From: Terriglobia bacterium
Lineage (GTDB): Bacteria > Acidobacteriota > Terriglobia > Bryobacterales > Bryobacteraceae
DNA length: 42,520 bases
Direction of reading: 5' to 3'
NCBI GenBank assembly: GCA_003175985.1
Contig: PSRJ01000246.1
Span: 1 to 42,520, forward strand
Below the pieces are notes generated by a model. The model searched no databases. It saw only the letters and a program-made list of their open reading frames with translations, and was not told the origin of the DNA. This document shows positions 1-8,962 of the stretch, piece by piece. Both the position numbers and the translations under genes were made by a program. Position 1 is the stretch's first letter; the number at the start of each line of letters is the position of its first letter.

Positions 1-229
1 CGGTCACTCAATTCTCAGGACAATTCCTTAAAGGATTTCAGTGATTTATGCCCGAAACCATCCAAACCCCGCCTCCCCGCCCGCTACCCTATACCTGCCA
101 GCACGTCATCCGCGCTCCACTCCCACTCGCGGCCCATCATCAATGGGCTGATGCCAAATCGTAGTGCCCTTCGTCGGACTTCGACTACGCCTGTCAAGTC
201 ATTTAACCAAGTGACCGAACTGGGGGTTG
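1..229. other. Left-edge region without a convincing gene
   Basis: No gene is supported in the first 229 bases. A short open frame of 38 codons begins at ATG 48 and stops at 162-164. It has a loosely placed AAGGA upstream, but I recognise no family and it is proline-rich. A second open frame running from 151 into the next gene has no ribosome site and overlaps a clear coding start, so I do not count it. The motif GTCATTT occurs near 198 and again near 235, inside the inverted repeat described next, so this stretch may carry part of the control region of the quinoprotein genes. Confidence 0.35.
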
Positions 230-255
230 TTGGGTCATTTGAGAATATGACCCAA
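230..255. promoter_or_regulatory. 9-bp inverted repeat, likely operator of the PQQ dehydrogenase genes
   Basis: The arms TTGGGTCAT (230-238) and ATGACCCAA (247-255) are perfect reverse complements around an 8-base spacer. The repeat lies just upstream of the predicted -35 region, with its centre about 57 bases before the likely transcription start. That is a position usual for an activator dimer. It could also form a hairpin, but no T-run follows, so a terminator is unlikely. The cognate regulator is unknown and not obviously encoded in the window. Confidence 0.5.
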
Positions 256-264
256 AGCGCTACG

Positions 265-293
265 TTCCCTCTAATAGGTGTTTGCGATATAAT
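265..293 (+). promoter_or_regulatory. Sigma-70-type promoter, strong -10 and weak -35
   Basis: A perfect TATAAT lies at 288-293. At 17-base spacing the -35 position (TTCCCT, 265-270) matches the consensus poorly, which suggests dependence on an activator bound at the adjacent inverted repeat. Transcription would start near 300, leaving a short leader. A GAGGGAGGGG ribosome site then precedes the ATG at 327. Confidence 0.5.
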
Positions 294-326
294 CCCCGCT
301 GATCTTCACAAGAGGGAGGGGACTCG

Positions 327-2342
327 ATGCATACCTTGTCTCGTGGCGCTGTGCGGCTTATCGTATTAGCCTGCCTGGGCTTTGGCGGAATACTTCCCAT
401 CGCGGCGCAGTCCGGCGCGAAAAATGGCGAGTGGACGACTTATGGCGGGGATCTGGGCAACACCCGCTATTCGCCTCTCGATCAGATCAACGCGTCCAAT
501 TTCAGCAAGCTGGAAGTGGCGTGGCGCTTTAAGACCGACAACCTCGGCCCGCGTCCCGAAGCTAATCTGGAGGCCACTCCGCTGATGGCGAGGGGTGTGC
601 TGTATTCCGTGGTGGGCACACGGCGGTCGGTAGTTGCGTTGGATGCCGCGACCGGCGAGTTGCTTTGGGTTCATGGCGAGAATGAAGGCGAGCGTGGAAC
701 GGTAGCGCCGCGGCAGCTCTCCGGCCGCGGGTTGGCGTATTGGGCCAACGGCAACGACGAGCGCATCATTTATGTGACGCCCGGCTACCGCATGTTCGCT
801 CTGGATGCGAAGACGGGCAGGACCATTACGAGTTTTGGAAAGAACGGCGTGGTCGACCTGAAAGAGGATGACGACCAGCCAATCGACCCATTGAGCCCCG
901 ATATCGGGCTGCATTCGGCGCCGATCATCGGCAGGGATGTGATCGTGGTGGGCGCTGCCCATAAGCCGGGCGGCGTGCCGAAGAGCAGGAACAATGTAAA
1001 GGGCTACGTGCGCGGCTTCGATGTGCGCACCGGGAAACGGCTGTGGACGTTCCACACCATCCCGAAGGCCGGCGAATTCGGCCTCGACACCTGGCAAAAC
1101 GATTCATGGTCCTACACCGGCAATACAGGCTCGTGGGGCCAGGCCGCCATCGACGAAGAACTGGGGATGGCCTACCTGGGCGTCGAAATGCCGACGGGCG
1201 ATTATTACGGCGGGCATCGGCCGGGCAACGGTCTGTTTGGCGAGAGCCTCGTGGCGGTGGATCTGCGAACCGGGCAGCGCAAATGGCATTACCAGTTCGT
1301 GCATCACGGGATCTGGGACATGGACAATCCGTGCCCGCCGATTCTGGCCGATCTGAACGTAAACGGCCGGGCGATCAAGGCCGTAGCGCAGTGTTCGAAG
1401 CAGGCGTTCACGTACGTCCTGGACCGCGCCACGGGCCAGCCGGTCTGGCCCATCGAGGAGCGGCCGGTGGCCAAAGGCGATGTGCCCGGCGAATGGTATG
1501 CGCCGACTCAGCCATTTCCCACCAAGCCGCCCGCTTTCGACCGCCAGGGCATCCTGATCGACGATCTGATCGACTTCACCCCCGAGTTGCGGGCCGAGGC
1601 CGTGAAGCTGGTTTCGCGCTATAAGCTTGGCCCGATGTTCACGCCGCCGGTCGTCAGCAAGTTGGAGGGGCCTTTGGCCACGCTAACGGCGGCCACCGCG
1701 GGCGGCGGGGCCAACTGGCCGGGTGGTTCTTACGATCCGGAGACGCACGTCTTCTATGTCTCTTCGCAAAGCATCGTGACTCCCATCGGCTTGATCCCGC
1801 CCCCGGCGGACCGTTCGGATATGAATTTCATTTCGGGCCAGGCACGTCCGCCGGCGGCTCCCGCCGGGAGAGGCGGAGCGGAAGGCGGTGAAGGCGGCGG
1901 CCCCGGCGCGGCGCTCAACGTCCAAGGCTTGCCTCTGATCAAACCGCCATACGGACGGCTTACGGCATACGATCTCAATAAAGGCGACATACTGTGGCAG
2001 GCAGCGCACGGCGATACGCCCGATAACATCAAGAACCATCCGGCGCTCAAGGGCCTGAACATCCCGCGTACCGGAAGGCCAGGTCAGGCGGGCACGCTGG
2101 TGACCAAGACGCTCCTGATCGCCGGTGAAAAAGGCATGGCCACGCAGGAGAATGGCCAGCGCGGCGCCAAGCTGCGCGCTTATGACAAGGCCACCGGCAA
2201 GGATGCCGGCTGGGTTTCCATGCCCGCGCCGCAGAGCGGTTCGCCGATGACTTACATGATCAACGGAAAGCAGTATGTCGTCGTGGCGATCAGCGGCGGC
2301 GGCTACAATGCCGAGCTCGTGGCGTACCGGTTGCCGAACTGA
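327..2342 (+). CDS. Secreted PQQ-dependent dehydrogenase, glucose/quinate-type quinoprotein
   Basis: Quinoprotein dehydrogenase of 671 aa, expected to oxidise an alcohol or sugar in the periplasm with pyrroloquinoline quinone. The N-terminus is a signal peptide ending near AAQ (residue 28). Beta-propeller repeats of the type ALDAxTGxxxW recur along the chain. The segment HHGIWDMD puts the expected catalytic Asp at 331 and a second Asp at 333. Membrane glucose dehydrogenases carry the similar HHDLWDMD, but this protein lacks their N-terminal membrane anchor and has no haem motif. A Gly/Ala/Pro-rich insert lies around residues 505-530. The start has a strong ribosome site (GAGGGAGGGG). The next gene, 31 bases downstream, is a second quinoprotein, so they are probably co-transcribed. 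The true substrate cannot be read from the sequence. Confidence 0.9.
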   Translation: MHTLSRGAVRLIVLACLGFGGILPIAAQSGAKNGEWTTYGGDLGNTRYSPLDQINASNFSKLEVAWRFKTDNLGPRPEANLEATPLMARGVLYSVVGTRRSVVALDAATGELLWVHGENEGERGTVAPRQLSGRGLAYWANGNDERIIYVTPGYRMFALDAKTGRTITSFGKNGVVDLKEDDDQPIDPLSPDIGLHSAPIIGRDVIVVGAAHKPGGVPKSRNNVKGYVRGFDVRTGKRLWTFHTIPKAGEFGLDTWQNDSWSYTGNTGSWGQAAIDEELGMAYLGVEMPTGDYYGGHRPGNGLFGESLVAVDLRTGQRKWHYQFVHHGIWDMDNPCPPILADLNVNGRAIKAVAQCSKQAFTYVLDRATGQPVWPIEERPVAKGDVPGEWYAPTQPFPTKPPAFDRQGILIDDLIDFTPELRAEAVKLVSRYKLGPMFTPPVVSKLEGPLATLTAATAGGGANWPGGSYDPETHVFYVSSQSIVTPIGLIPPPADRSDMNFISGQARPPAAPAGRGGAEGGEGGGPGAALNVQGLPLIKPPYGRLTAYDLNKGDILWQAAHGDTPDNIKNHPALKGLNIPRTGRPGQAGTLVTKTLLIAGEKGMATQENGQRGAKLRAYDKATGKDAGWVSMPAPQSGSPMTYMINGKQYVVVAISGGGYNAELVAYRLPN

Positions 2343-2373
2343 CGTTTTCGGGAAACAAGGTACAATCAAGCGA

Positions 2374-4011
2374 ATGAAATACGCAGCGCTACTATTCGTC
2401 TGCCTGGCGCCGGCGGCATGGGCTCAGTTTGAGCGTGTTCCCGCGAACCGCGAGGCTCCCGTTACCGACGTTCCGTTTGAGCGCATTCTGCGCGCCGGCC
2501 AGGAACCGCAAAACTGGCTCAGCTATTCGGGCGGCGTAATGAGCCAGCGGCACAGCGGTCTTACGCAGGTCACTCCCGACAATGCGAAAGATCTGACGCT
2601 CAAGTGGGTATTCCAGTCGAAATCGCTGGAGAAGCACGAAGTGACGCCGCTGGTGGTCGATGGCGTCATGTACACGGTGCAGGGGATCAACGACGTCATG
2701 GCGCTGGATGCCGCGACGGGGAAAGTGCTGTGGCGCTATCTCTATAAGCCCGACGCGGCCGCCCGCAACTGCTGCGGCCAGGAGACCCGCGGACTGGCGA
2801 TTGCCGGAGACAAGATCTTTCTGGCGGCACTCGATACCAACGTCATCGCGCTCAATGCCAAAACGGGCAAGGAGATCTGGAAGACGCAAGCGGCCGATCC
2901 CAAGCAGCGCTATTCGATGACGCATGCGCCCCTGGTGATCAAAGACAAGGTGCTCGCGGGCGTAGCCGGCGGAGAGTACGGAATCCGCGGCTTCATCGCC
3001 GCGTTCGACGTGAACACGGGCAAAGAAGTCTGGCGCTTCTACACCATTCCCGGGCCCGGGGAGACGGGCCACGAAACCTGGTCGGGCGATTCGTGGATGC
3101 ACGGAGGCGCTCCGGTCTGGGTTACCGGTTCTTACGATCCGCAAACCAATCTTACATTCTGGGGAACGGGCAATGCCGGCCCGGACTGGAACGGCGATGG
3201 GCGCCTCGGCGATAACCTGTACAGCAGTTCGGTAGTGGCGCTCGATGCCGATACCGGCAAGCTGAAGTGGCATTATCAGTTTTCGCCGCACAACGAATTC
3301 GATTGGGACGCCACGCAAGTCCCGGTGCTGGCCGATATCCAGTTCCGCGGCCAGCCGCGGAAAGTGATGCTGTGGGCCAACCGCAACGGCATGTTTTACG
3401 TCCTCGATCGCGTCAATGGCAATTTCCTGCTGGGCAAACCGTTTGTCAAGGTCAACTGGGCCACCGGTTTCGATGAGAAAGGCCGGCCCATACGGGCTCC
3501 GGGCATCGAACCGACGAAGGAAGGCACGCTGGTTTATCCGGGAAATCAGGGCGGCACGAACTGGTATAACCCGTCCTACAGTCCTCACACGGGACTCTTC
3601 TACATTCCGACATGGGAAAACAGTTCGTCGATTTACAGTAAAGCCGACAAGCCACCCGAGTACGACGCAAGCAAGACTTTTGCCGGCGAATTTCCGAGGC
3701 CGGGTAAAGAGGACGACGATGTCTACAGCGCGGTTCGCGCAATCGATCCGCAGACTGGCGAAAAGAAATGGGACCACCGGCTCTCGGCGATGAACACCGA
3801 GGCCGGCATCCTGACGACTGCGTCCGATGTGCTGTTTAGCGGCGGCCGCGACGGAGCGTTCTACGCTCTTGATGCCCGCGATGGCAAGCTGCTGTGGGAA
3901 ACCAATTTGGGACCCTCGGTGGCCGCCGGGCCCATGACCTACATGGTAAACGGCAGGCAGTACGTCAGCATTCAGGCAGGCAGCGCATTGTTCACGTTCG
4001 GGTTGCGGTAA
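2374..4011 (+). CDS. Secreted PQQ-dependent alcohol dehydrogenase, methanol/ethanol type
   Basis: Quinoprotein alcohol dehydrogenase of 545 aa with a signal peptide (cleavage near AWAQ, residue 18). Hallmarks of the methanol/ethanol family are visible: adjacent cysteines C133-C134 (the vicinal disulfide over PQQ), a likely metal-ligand Glu at 201, Asn267 in GTGN, and the expected catalytic Asp310 in FDWD. Asp312, two residues on, matches the extra aspartate that marks lanthanide-using XoxF-type enzymes. The same spacing also occurs in the glucose-dehydrogenase branch, so the metal is uncertain. There is no cytochrome c domain, so a separate electron acceptor is needed. The frame is open further upstream (to 2275), but only ATG 2374 gives a signal peptide and avoids overlapping the preceding gene. 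Confidence 0.9.
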   Translation: MKYAALLFVCLAPAAWAQFERVPANREAPVTDVPFERILRAGQEPQNWLSYSGGVMSQRHSGLTQVTPDNAKDLTLKWVFQSKSLEKHEVTPLVVDGVMYTVQGINDVMALDAATGKVLWRYLYKPDAAARNCCGQETRGLAIAGDKIFLAALDTNVIALNAKTGKEIWKTQAADPKQRYSMTHAPLVIKDKVLAGVAGGEYGIRGFIAAFDVNTGKEVWRFYTIPGPGETGHETWSGDSWMHGGAPVWVTGSYDPQTNLTFWGTGNAGPDWNGDGRLGDNLYSSSVVALDADTGKLKWHYQFSPHNEFDWDATQVPVLADIQFRGQPRKVMLWANRNGMFYVLDRVNGNFLLGKPFVKVNWATGFDEKGRPIRAPGIEPTKEGTLVYPGNQGGTNWYNPSYSPHTGLFYIPTWENSSSIYSKADKPPEYDASKTFAGEFPRPGKEDDDVYSAVRAIDPQTGEKKWDHRLSAMNTEAGILTTASDVLFSGGRDGAFYALDARDGKLLWETNLGPSVAAGPMTYMVNGRQYVSIQAGSALFTFGLR

Positions 4012-4032
4012 GCGCCGGAGGCGGAGCGCTTT

Positions 4033-4482
4033 GTGACGCCCAATCTGCGGCTCGCTTATACCATAGAGTTCCTCATCGCTTTGTTCACGGCGTTCGAAGT
4101 GTGGAGCCAGGTGGGCGGGCAGAGTCACCTCGACCTGATGCCGTGGTATCTCAAGCTGGTGCTCGGAAGCGGGACTGCATGGGCCGCCGTGCGGGCCACT
4201 ATGGCTGCCGCTTCCCACGACCGTGCCTGGAATGCGCAGACATTGCGGTGGATCGGAATTTTGCTGGCTCTCCTGGTCGGGTGCGGCCTCGCCAGTTATT
4301 ACTACCACTTGTACGAGGAGCAGGAGGAACACCAGGAGGAATCGACAGCCCAAACTAAAATGCCCGTTCTGCCGATAAGGGTCAAGGGGCTATGCTCACT
4401 GACGGACGAGGAATCTCTGCGGGGGGAACAGGAGATCCGCGCCAGCGCACAGCCCTGGTGGAACAGGCGAATCTCGAGCTAA
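4033..4482 (+). CDS. Small membrane protein of unknown function
   Basis: Predicted 149-aa protein starting at GTG 4033, with GGAGG a few bases upstream. Two hydrophobic segments (about residues 8-26 and 72-92) and a weaker one around 40-60 suggest two or three membrane passes. An acidic, glutamate-rich stretch follows (about 95-108). I recognise no family. The last 30 codons overlap the start of the following kinase gene in another frame, so either this tail is unconstrained or the kinase starts later. It follows the quinoproteins by 21 bases and could be co-transcribed with them or with the kinase. That it is a real gene is likely but not certain. Confidence 0.55.
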   Translation: MTPNLRLAYTIEFLIALFTAFEVWSQVGGQSHLDLMPWYLKLVLGSGTAWAAVRATMAAASHDRAWNAQTLRWIGILLALLVGCGLASYYYHLYEEQEEHQEESTAQTKMPVLPIRVKGLCSLTDEESLRGEQEIRASAQPWWNRRISS

Positions 4483-6176
4483 GATCCCGTCTTTTGAAGG
4501 GGTTATATACTTACCTCGGGCTTGTGACGATGCTCGCATTCGGCACTGCCTCCTTCCGCGAGCACCCCCGCCTGATGTGGTCGATCGCCACAGTGTTGGT
4601 GGGCGCGCTGGTTTTTCGGGCAAGCCTCGTGCTGGGACCGCCGCGGCTTCTTCGGGCCGAACCCGCTCTTTGGCGGCGCCGCATCGCGGACAGTGTGGTT
4701 CTCATTGCCGGTGCGTGTGGTGTCACGCAAGCGGCCTTCGCGCTCCTGTACGGCTTCGGAAGCTGGCCGTTTACCGCCTGCATCATATGGATCGTCGGCT
4801 TGGCGACGGGAGGAACCATCACCTTCGTCCCCTGCCTGAATTTGGTCTATCTTCACGTCCTGCTGCTGGAAGTGCCGGTCTTCCTGGCAAGCCTGTGGAT
4901 CGGCGGACTGGAAGGATATACCTTCGCCCTTACGGCTGGGCTGTTCGTGGTGTTTCTGCTGACCCAGGCTCGAGGCCTGCACAACTCCTACTGGACCGGG
5001 TTGGCCGATCGGGCGCTGGAAGCGGATCGGCTCAGCGAATTGGAAGCGCTCAGCCTGGCCAAGAGCCAGTTCCTGGCCAACATGAGCCACGAGATTCGCA
5101 CGCCGATGCACGGAATCCTGGGCATGGCCCAACTACTGCAATCGGCCGAGTGCCGCCCCGAGCAGCGCGATTTCTATCTGGACACCCTGTACAGCTCCGC
5201 CAAGGGTTTGCTGCACGTGCTCAACGATGTGCTTGATTTCTCCAAAATCGGAGCCGGCAAGCTCCAACTCGAGACAAGTTCCTTCGATATGCGGGCCATC
5301 GTCGAGCAGACGCGCGAAATCCTGAGCGCGCAGGCGGAGGCCAAAAAACTGCGTTTGCGCAGCTCCGTGGCTCCCGAAGTTCCCTCATCGCTGCGCGGCG
5401 ATCCGGTCCGTCTGCGGCAGGTCCTGCTGAATCTCGCCGGAAACGCCATCAAGTTCACGGAAGCCGGTTTGGTGAGCATTCAGGTGGAGACCGGCGAGCG
5501 AACGGACGAGTCCGTGGAACTGCGTTTTCTGGTGGCGGACACCGGGATCGGAATTCCGAAAGACCAGCAAACCCACATCTTCGATGCCTTTTCGCAGGGG
5601 GATGCCTCCATCACGCGCCGTTTCGGCGGGACCGGCCTGGGCCTTGCCATCTCTTCCGAGCTGGTGCAACTCATGGGCGGCCGGATCGAGTTGGACAGTG
5701 CCCCTGGTCAGGGCAGCCGTTTTTCCTTCTCCTGCCGGTTTGGCATCTGCACAGAAGGTGTTAGGCGAGTGGATACCTCAGCCGAAACCAGGCATCCGCC
5801 ACTCCGTATCCTGCTTGTCGAAGACAACCTGGTGAACCAGACGGTGGCGGCCCGCCTCCTCGAGAAGCAGGGGCATTATGTGAGGATTGCATCGACCGGA
5901 CGGCAGGCAATCGAGCGCGTGACGGCCGAAATCTTCGACTTGATTTTGATGGATAATCAAATGCCCGAAATGAGCGGAATCGAAGCCGCTCAAGCCATGC
6001 GCGTCGCGGGCGTCACGATCCCGATTGTGGGATTATCCGCGGAGACTGTCAATGGAGCACAAGAACGCTTTCTAGAAGCGGGCATGAACGGATATCTTGC
6101 CAAGCCGTTTCGCGCCGACGAGTTGTACGATGTGATTCACCGTTTCACGCCGGCGGAAGGCGCGGCCCGTCATTGA
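4392..6176 (+). CDS. Membrane hybrid sensor histidine kinase with receiver domain
   Basis: Hybrid two-component protein of 594 aa. The first 200 residues hold about six hydrophobic segments (an integral membrane sensor without a periplasmic domain). Next come a HisKA dimerisation domain with the phospho-acceptor His233 (SHEIRTP), a HATPase domain with N, G1 (DTGIGIP) and G2 (GGTGLGL) boxes, and a C-terminal receiver with the phospho-acceptor Asp521 (LMDNQMP). There is no output domain, so phosphate presumably passes to a separate Hpt protein or regulator not in the window. ATG 4392 has a purine-rich site upstream but overlaps the preceding frame by 91 bases. GTG 4458 is an alternative. The 3' end overlaps the convergent gene by 7 bases. 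Confidence 0.9.
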   Translation: MLTDGRGISAGGTGDPRQRTALVEQANLELRSRLLKGLYTYLGLVTMLAFGTASFREHPRLMWSIATVLVGALVFRASLVLGPPRLLRAEPALWRRRIADSVVLIAGACGVTQAAFALLYGFGSWPFTACIIWIVGLATGGTITFVPCLNLVYLHVLLLEVPVFLASLWIGGLEGYTFALTAGLFVVFLLTQARGLHNSYWTGLADRALEADRLSELEALSLAKSQFLANMSHEIRTPMHGILGMAQLLQSAECRPEQRDFYLDTLYSSAKGLLHVLNDVLDFSKIGAGKLQLETSSFDMRAIVEQTREILSAQAEAKKLRLRSSVAPEVPSSLRGDPVRLRQVLLNLAGNAIKFTEAGLVSIQVETGERTDESVELRFLVADTGIGIPKDQQTHIFDAFSQGDASITRRFGGTGLGLAISSELVQLMGGRIELDSAPGQGSRFSFSCRFGICTEGVRRVDTSAETRHPPLRILLVEDNLVNQTVAARLLEKQGHYVRIASTGRQAIERVTAEIFDLILMDNQMPEMSGIEAAQAMRVAGVTIPIVGLSAETVNGAQERFLEAGMNGYLAKPFRADELYDVIHRFTPAEGAARH

Positions 6177-7189
6177 CCCTTCCCCCGGGCGCGCGCCAAG
6201 GTCTGGGGTAATTTGGGCTTCGGCGGCTTCAATAGCTTGAGCGCTTTCGCTTTTTCCAGAAACTCGCGGCGGTCCACAATATAGTAGAACCGCAGCGAGC
6301 TCTCACCGCCGCTCAAGTGCGCTACCAGCGCTTCCAGCGCATCGGCTGGAGTATGAGCCTCCACGCCCATGGCGCGCAGATATCCCGCTTTGCGCAGTCT
6401 CGCAAACAGCTCAGGAAGGGTGTAGCGGCCTTCCAGAGTGAGGCCGCCCGCCTTTTGCGAACGGCTCACCAGGTATTGCACCAGGAGCAATTCGTCGAAC
6501 CAAAGCGGCGCCAGAAAGAGGCGGCCCGCGTCCACTTCCCACCCGCTATCTAAGCGGCGCGAACGGCGAATGGCGTGGATCGGGCCGAACAGGGCCTGCC
6601 AATCGACCTTGGGTTCCTTGCGGCTGAGGTAGTGTTTGGATACTTCGCGAAGCCAGCCCGGTTGATCGAGGTCGAAATCCCCGCTGATCTTCTCCAGCCA
6701 CTCGAAAAAGGCATGCTGCTGCGTGGCTTTCTCTTCGAGAATGAGGAACTGGTCTTCCGATTTCGGCAGTGATTTCACGAGTTCCCGGCGCAACGCATCG
6801 GTGGCCTTTCCACTCTCGATCCGGTAAACACGAAGCTGCGCGTGCCACTTTGGGGGAGCCGCGCAGTAGGGGCAGGCGCCGGGAGTGGTACTCGCCGGGA
6901 AATAGGGACGCACGTGATCGGGACCTTGCAACTCGGCAAGCGGCGGGGCATGGCGCCGGATTTCGAGGTGGGCGGTTTTGAGGGCTAACCCCAGGTGCCG
7001 CGTGAAGACGTCCAAAACGCAGGCCAGACAGATCCGCCTTTCAAAAGACGTAAGCGATTCGGCCGGGAATGCGGATAGATCCAAGGGCTGCGCTTTGGCG
7101 GGACGTTTCGGCTTTGGCCGGGGAGCCGGCTGAGCCTTCTTCTTCGATTTCGCCTTCGCCGGGGCGGGCTTCTTTTTCGTCGCCGCCAT
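6170..7189 (-). CDS. Unknown protein with basic Lys/Ala/Pro tail and two CxxC pairs
   Basis: Protein of 339 aa that I cannot assign. The first 35 residues are a Lys/Ala/Pro-rich basic tail, as often seen on DNA- or RNA-binding proteins. Two cysteine pairs follow, C54/C57 (CLAC) and C106/C109 (CPYC), which could bind one zinc ion. The rest is a soluble, mixed-charge domain without clear repeats or membrane segments. The ATG overlaps the TGA of alkB by one base (TGATG), so translation is coupled and the gene is the third of an operon with two 2OG-Fe(II) oxygenases. A role beside nucleic-acid repair is an inference from position and the basic tail only. Confidence 0.75.
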   Translation of the reverse strand: MAATKKKPAPAKAKSKKKAQPAPRPKPKRPAKAQPLDLSAFPAESLTSFERRICLACVLDVFTRHLGLALKTAHLEIRRHAPPLAELQGPDHVRPYFPASTTPGACPYCAAPPKWHAQLRVYRIESGKATDALRRELVKSLPKSEDQFLILEEKATQQHAFFEWLEKISGDFDLDQPGWLREVSKHYLSRKEPKVDWQALFGPIHAIRRSRRLDSGWEVDAGRLFLAPLWFDELLLVQYLVSRSQKAGGLTLEGRYTLPELFARLRKAGYLRAMGVEAHTPADALEALVAHLSGGESSLRFYYIVDRREFLEKAKALKLLKPPKPKLPQTLARARGKGQ

Positions 7190-7845
7190 CAGAGCGCCTT
7201 GCGAAATGTGAGGTTAAACCGGTACGGTCCCGTCAGCGGGTGCTCTCCTTCAGGCAGAGGAGCGACGCCGTGGTAGGTGAGCCGCGCGGGCCCGCCCCAC
7301 ACAACGACATCCCCGCTCTCCAGGCGATACCGCCGCGGCCGGTCCCGTCTGCGGAGGCCGCCGAACAGAAACACCGCCGGTAACCCCAGCGAAACCGAGA
7401 CGATGGGCGCGGTGAAATCCCGTTCGTCTTTATCCTGGTGCAGCGAGAGCTTGGTGCCGGCTTCATAGCGGTTGATCAGGCAGGCGTCGGGCACATATTC
7501 GGCGAAACCCGTCGCGCCGGCCGCATCGTTCGCCAGGCGGCGGAACGATTCGGGCATCGCCGGCCAGGCCATTCCCGTGCCGGGATCGGCCGCGTCGTAG
7601 CGGTAACCGCGCGGGTCGGAAACCCACCCTGCTGCGCCGCAGTTCGTCATCGACACCGACATCCGGTAGCCGCCCGGAGTGACCATTTGGCGGAACGGCG
7701 CGGCTGCGGCGACCCGCTGGATTTCTTCCAATAGGGTTGCTTCGTCTGCTACAAATCCACGGAGGATGGCCGCTCCTTCAGCCAGCGGCTCGACGCCGCC
7801 CTGGACATCGGCAAACAAATCTCCCGTTGAAGCCGAAGGTTTCAT
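7189..7845 (-). CDS. alkB: DNA repair dioxygenase AlkB
   Basis: AlkB of 218 aa, almost the length of the E. coli enzyme (216) and alignable with it from end to end. It removes methyl groups from 1-methyladenine and 3-methylcytosine by oxidation with Fe(II), 2-oxoglutarate and O2. The iron ligands are His136 and Asp138 (LHQDKDE) and His192 (YHGV). Arg209 and Arg215 (RFNLTFR) match the 2-oxoglutarate-binding arginines. The family segment FRQMVTPGGY and the lid region with MSVSMTNCG are intact. The start overlaps the stop of the upstream oxygenase gene by 4 bases (ATGA). No Ada-type regulator or other adaptive-response gene is nearby. Confidence 0.96.
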   Translation of the reverse strand: MKPSASTGDLFADVQGGVEPLAEGAAILRGFVADEATLLEEIQRVAAAAPFRQMVTPGGYRMSVSMTNCGAAGWVSDPRGYRYDAADPGTGMAWPAMPESFRRLANDAAGATGFAEYVPDACLINRYEAGTKLSLHQDKDERDFTAPIVSVSLGLPAVFLFGGLRRRDRPRRYRLESGDVVVWGGPARLTYHGVAPLPEGEHPLTGPYRFNLTFRKAL

Positions 7846-8516
7846 CGCGCGTCGTGAAAGATAATCCCGAGTGTGTAGCGATGGCCCGAGCGCAGGCGGC
7901 TTACGCCATGCCGCATGCGCACGCGGTAGACTCCGCGCGTGCCGGAGACCGGGCGTTCGCGCACAGGGAAGATCACTGCGTCCCCTTGTTCCAACGGTAC
8001 CACTTCCGCCCGCGACTGCATGCGCGGCCGCTGTTCGGTCAACACAAACTCTCCGCCCGTGAAGTCGCGGCCGGGTACCGAGAGCAGCACCGTAACCTGT
8101 AACGGAAAAACATGCTCGCCATAAACATCCTGGTGGAGGCAGTTATAATCGCCCTCCTTGTATTCGAGAAGCAGGGGGGTCGGTTTGGTCTGCCCCGCGC
8201 GGTGGCAGAGGTCGAGGTACTGCCGGTGTTCCTCCGGGTAGCGGAATGCAACTCCCAGGGCATCATTCCAGCGGTTGGCGATGGCTGCAAGATGTGGATA
8301 CAGCGACGCGCGCAACCCGGCAATCGGGGCTGGCAGAGGATAGGAAAAGTACTTATACTCGCCGCGGCCGAATCCGTGCTGGGCCATGACCACCCGGCTG
8401 CGAAAGAGCCGGTCATCGTGATAGCTGCGGGCGATGGAGGCGCATTGCCGCGGCGTCACCAGCCGTTTCCAAACGGCGCAGCCGAACGCATCGAGCTCGG
8501 CGCCGAGCTTCGGCAC
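7842..8516 (-). CDS. 2-oxoglutarate/Fe(II) oxygenase, prolyl-hydroxylase-like
   Basis: Oxygenase of 224 aa with a double-stranded beta-helix fold. The iron triad is His128-x-Asp130 (LHQDVYG) and His203 (RHGVSR). Arg213 (RYTLGIIFH) is the likely 2-oxoglutarate anchor. It is unlike AlkB over most of its length and looks closer to the prolyl-4-hydroxylase branch, which modifies proteins. The substrate is unknown. It is first in a tightly coupled trio (4-base overlap with alkB, then 1-base overlap with the unknown CxxC protein), so a shared role in alkylation damage or modification of a repair or translation protein is plausible. The DUF6152 gene ends 16 bases upstream and could be part of the same transcript. 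Confidence 0.85.
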   Translation of the reverse strand: MPKLGAELDAFGCAVWKRLVTPRQCASIARSYHDDRLFRSRVVMAQHGFGRGEYKYFSYPLPAPIAGLRASLYPHLAAIANRWNDALGVAFRYPEEHRQYLDLCHRAGQTKPTPLLLEYKEGDYNCLHQDVYGEHVFPLQVTVLLSVPGRDFTGGEFVLTEQRPRMQSRAEVVPLEQGDAVIFPVRERPVSGTRGVYRVRMRHGVSRLRSGHRYTLGIIFHDAR

Positions 8517-8532
8517 TCGGCCTGTTGCGGTC

Positions 8533-8940
8533 TCAGGGATTCGTGATGTCTCCCGTCATCATCAGGACCTCGCCGTCCGGCCGCTTCGCCGAGATCCACG
8601 AACCGCCCTTGGAACCGTCTTTGGCCGGGTGAACGGTGATGGTGAGCTTGTCGCCCGGTTTGATCGTAGTGCGGCTCCAGCCGCGCCGCGCCAGGTAATT
8701 GGGGCTCATGCCTTCCACACCCCATGTGTCCATTGCACCCTGCTCGTTGGGCACGTCCAGCCAGACCCAGGTATGGGGGTTGGTCCAGTTGACCTTGACC
8801 ACGGTTCCCGTAATGACTTTCTGGGCCGTCATGTCGAAGGCCGCGTACGAGTGGTGGGCCAACGCGAGGCCCGATGCGCCGGCGATCAGCGCGACCGTCA
8901 CCGCGGCGCGCCGAACGGTTTGGTTCATGCGGATTTTCAT
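8533..8940 (-). CDS. Secreted DUF6152 family protein
   Basis: Protein of about 135 aa with a signal peptide ending at LALA (near residue 28), then the mature start HHSYAAFD. The pattern of HHSxAxFD, a VTGTV-like strand (ITGTVVKVNWTNPH), a following W-V-W strand and GMSPNYLARRGW is typical of DUF6152, a small beta-barrel family frequent in Acidobacteria and of unknown function. ATG 8940 is chosen because it gives the signal peptide. ATG 8928 and GTG 8946 are alternatives. It lies 22 bases after the stop of the secreted family protein upstream, a pairing that recurs in related genomes to my recollection. Confidence 0.85.
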   Translation of the reverse strand: MKIRMNQTVRRAAVTVALIAGASGLALAHHSYAAFDMTAQKVITGTVVKVNWTNPHTWVWLDVPNEQGAMDTWGVEGMSPNYLARRGWSRTTIKPGDKLTITVHPAKDGSKGGSWISAKRPDGEVLMMTGDITNP

Positions 8941-8962
8941 AAGCACGTGTTCGTTAACACTC

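Noticed and set aside
151..369. 72-codon open frame at the left edge
   Set aside because: No ribosome site, and it runs into the strong start of the first quinoprotein.
2392..4353. 653-codon open frame on the minus strand
   Set aside because: It is antisense to the complete PQQ dehydrogenase gene; high GC keeps this frame open, and its translation has no recognisable domain.
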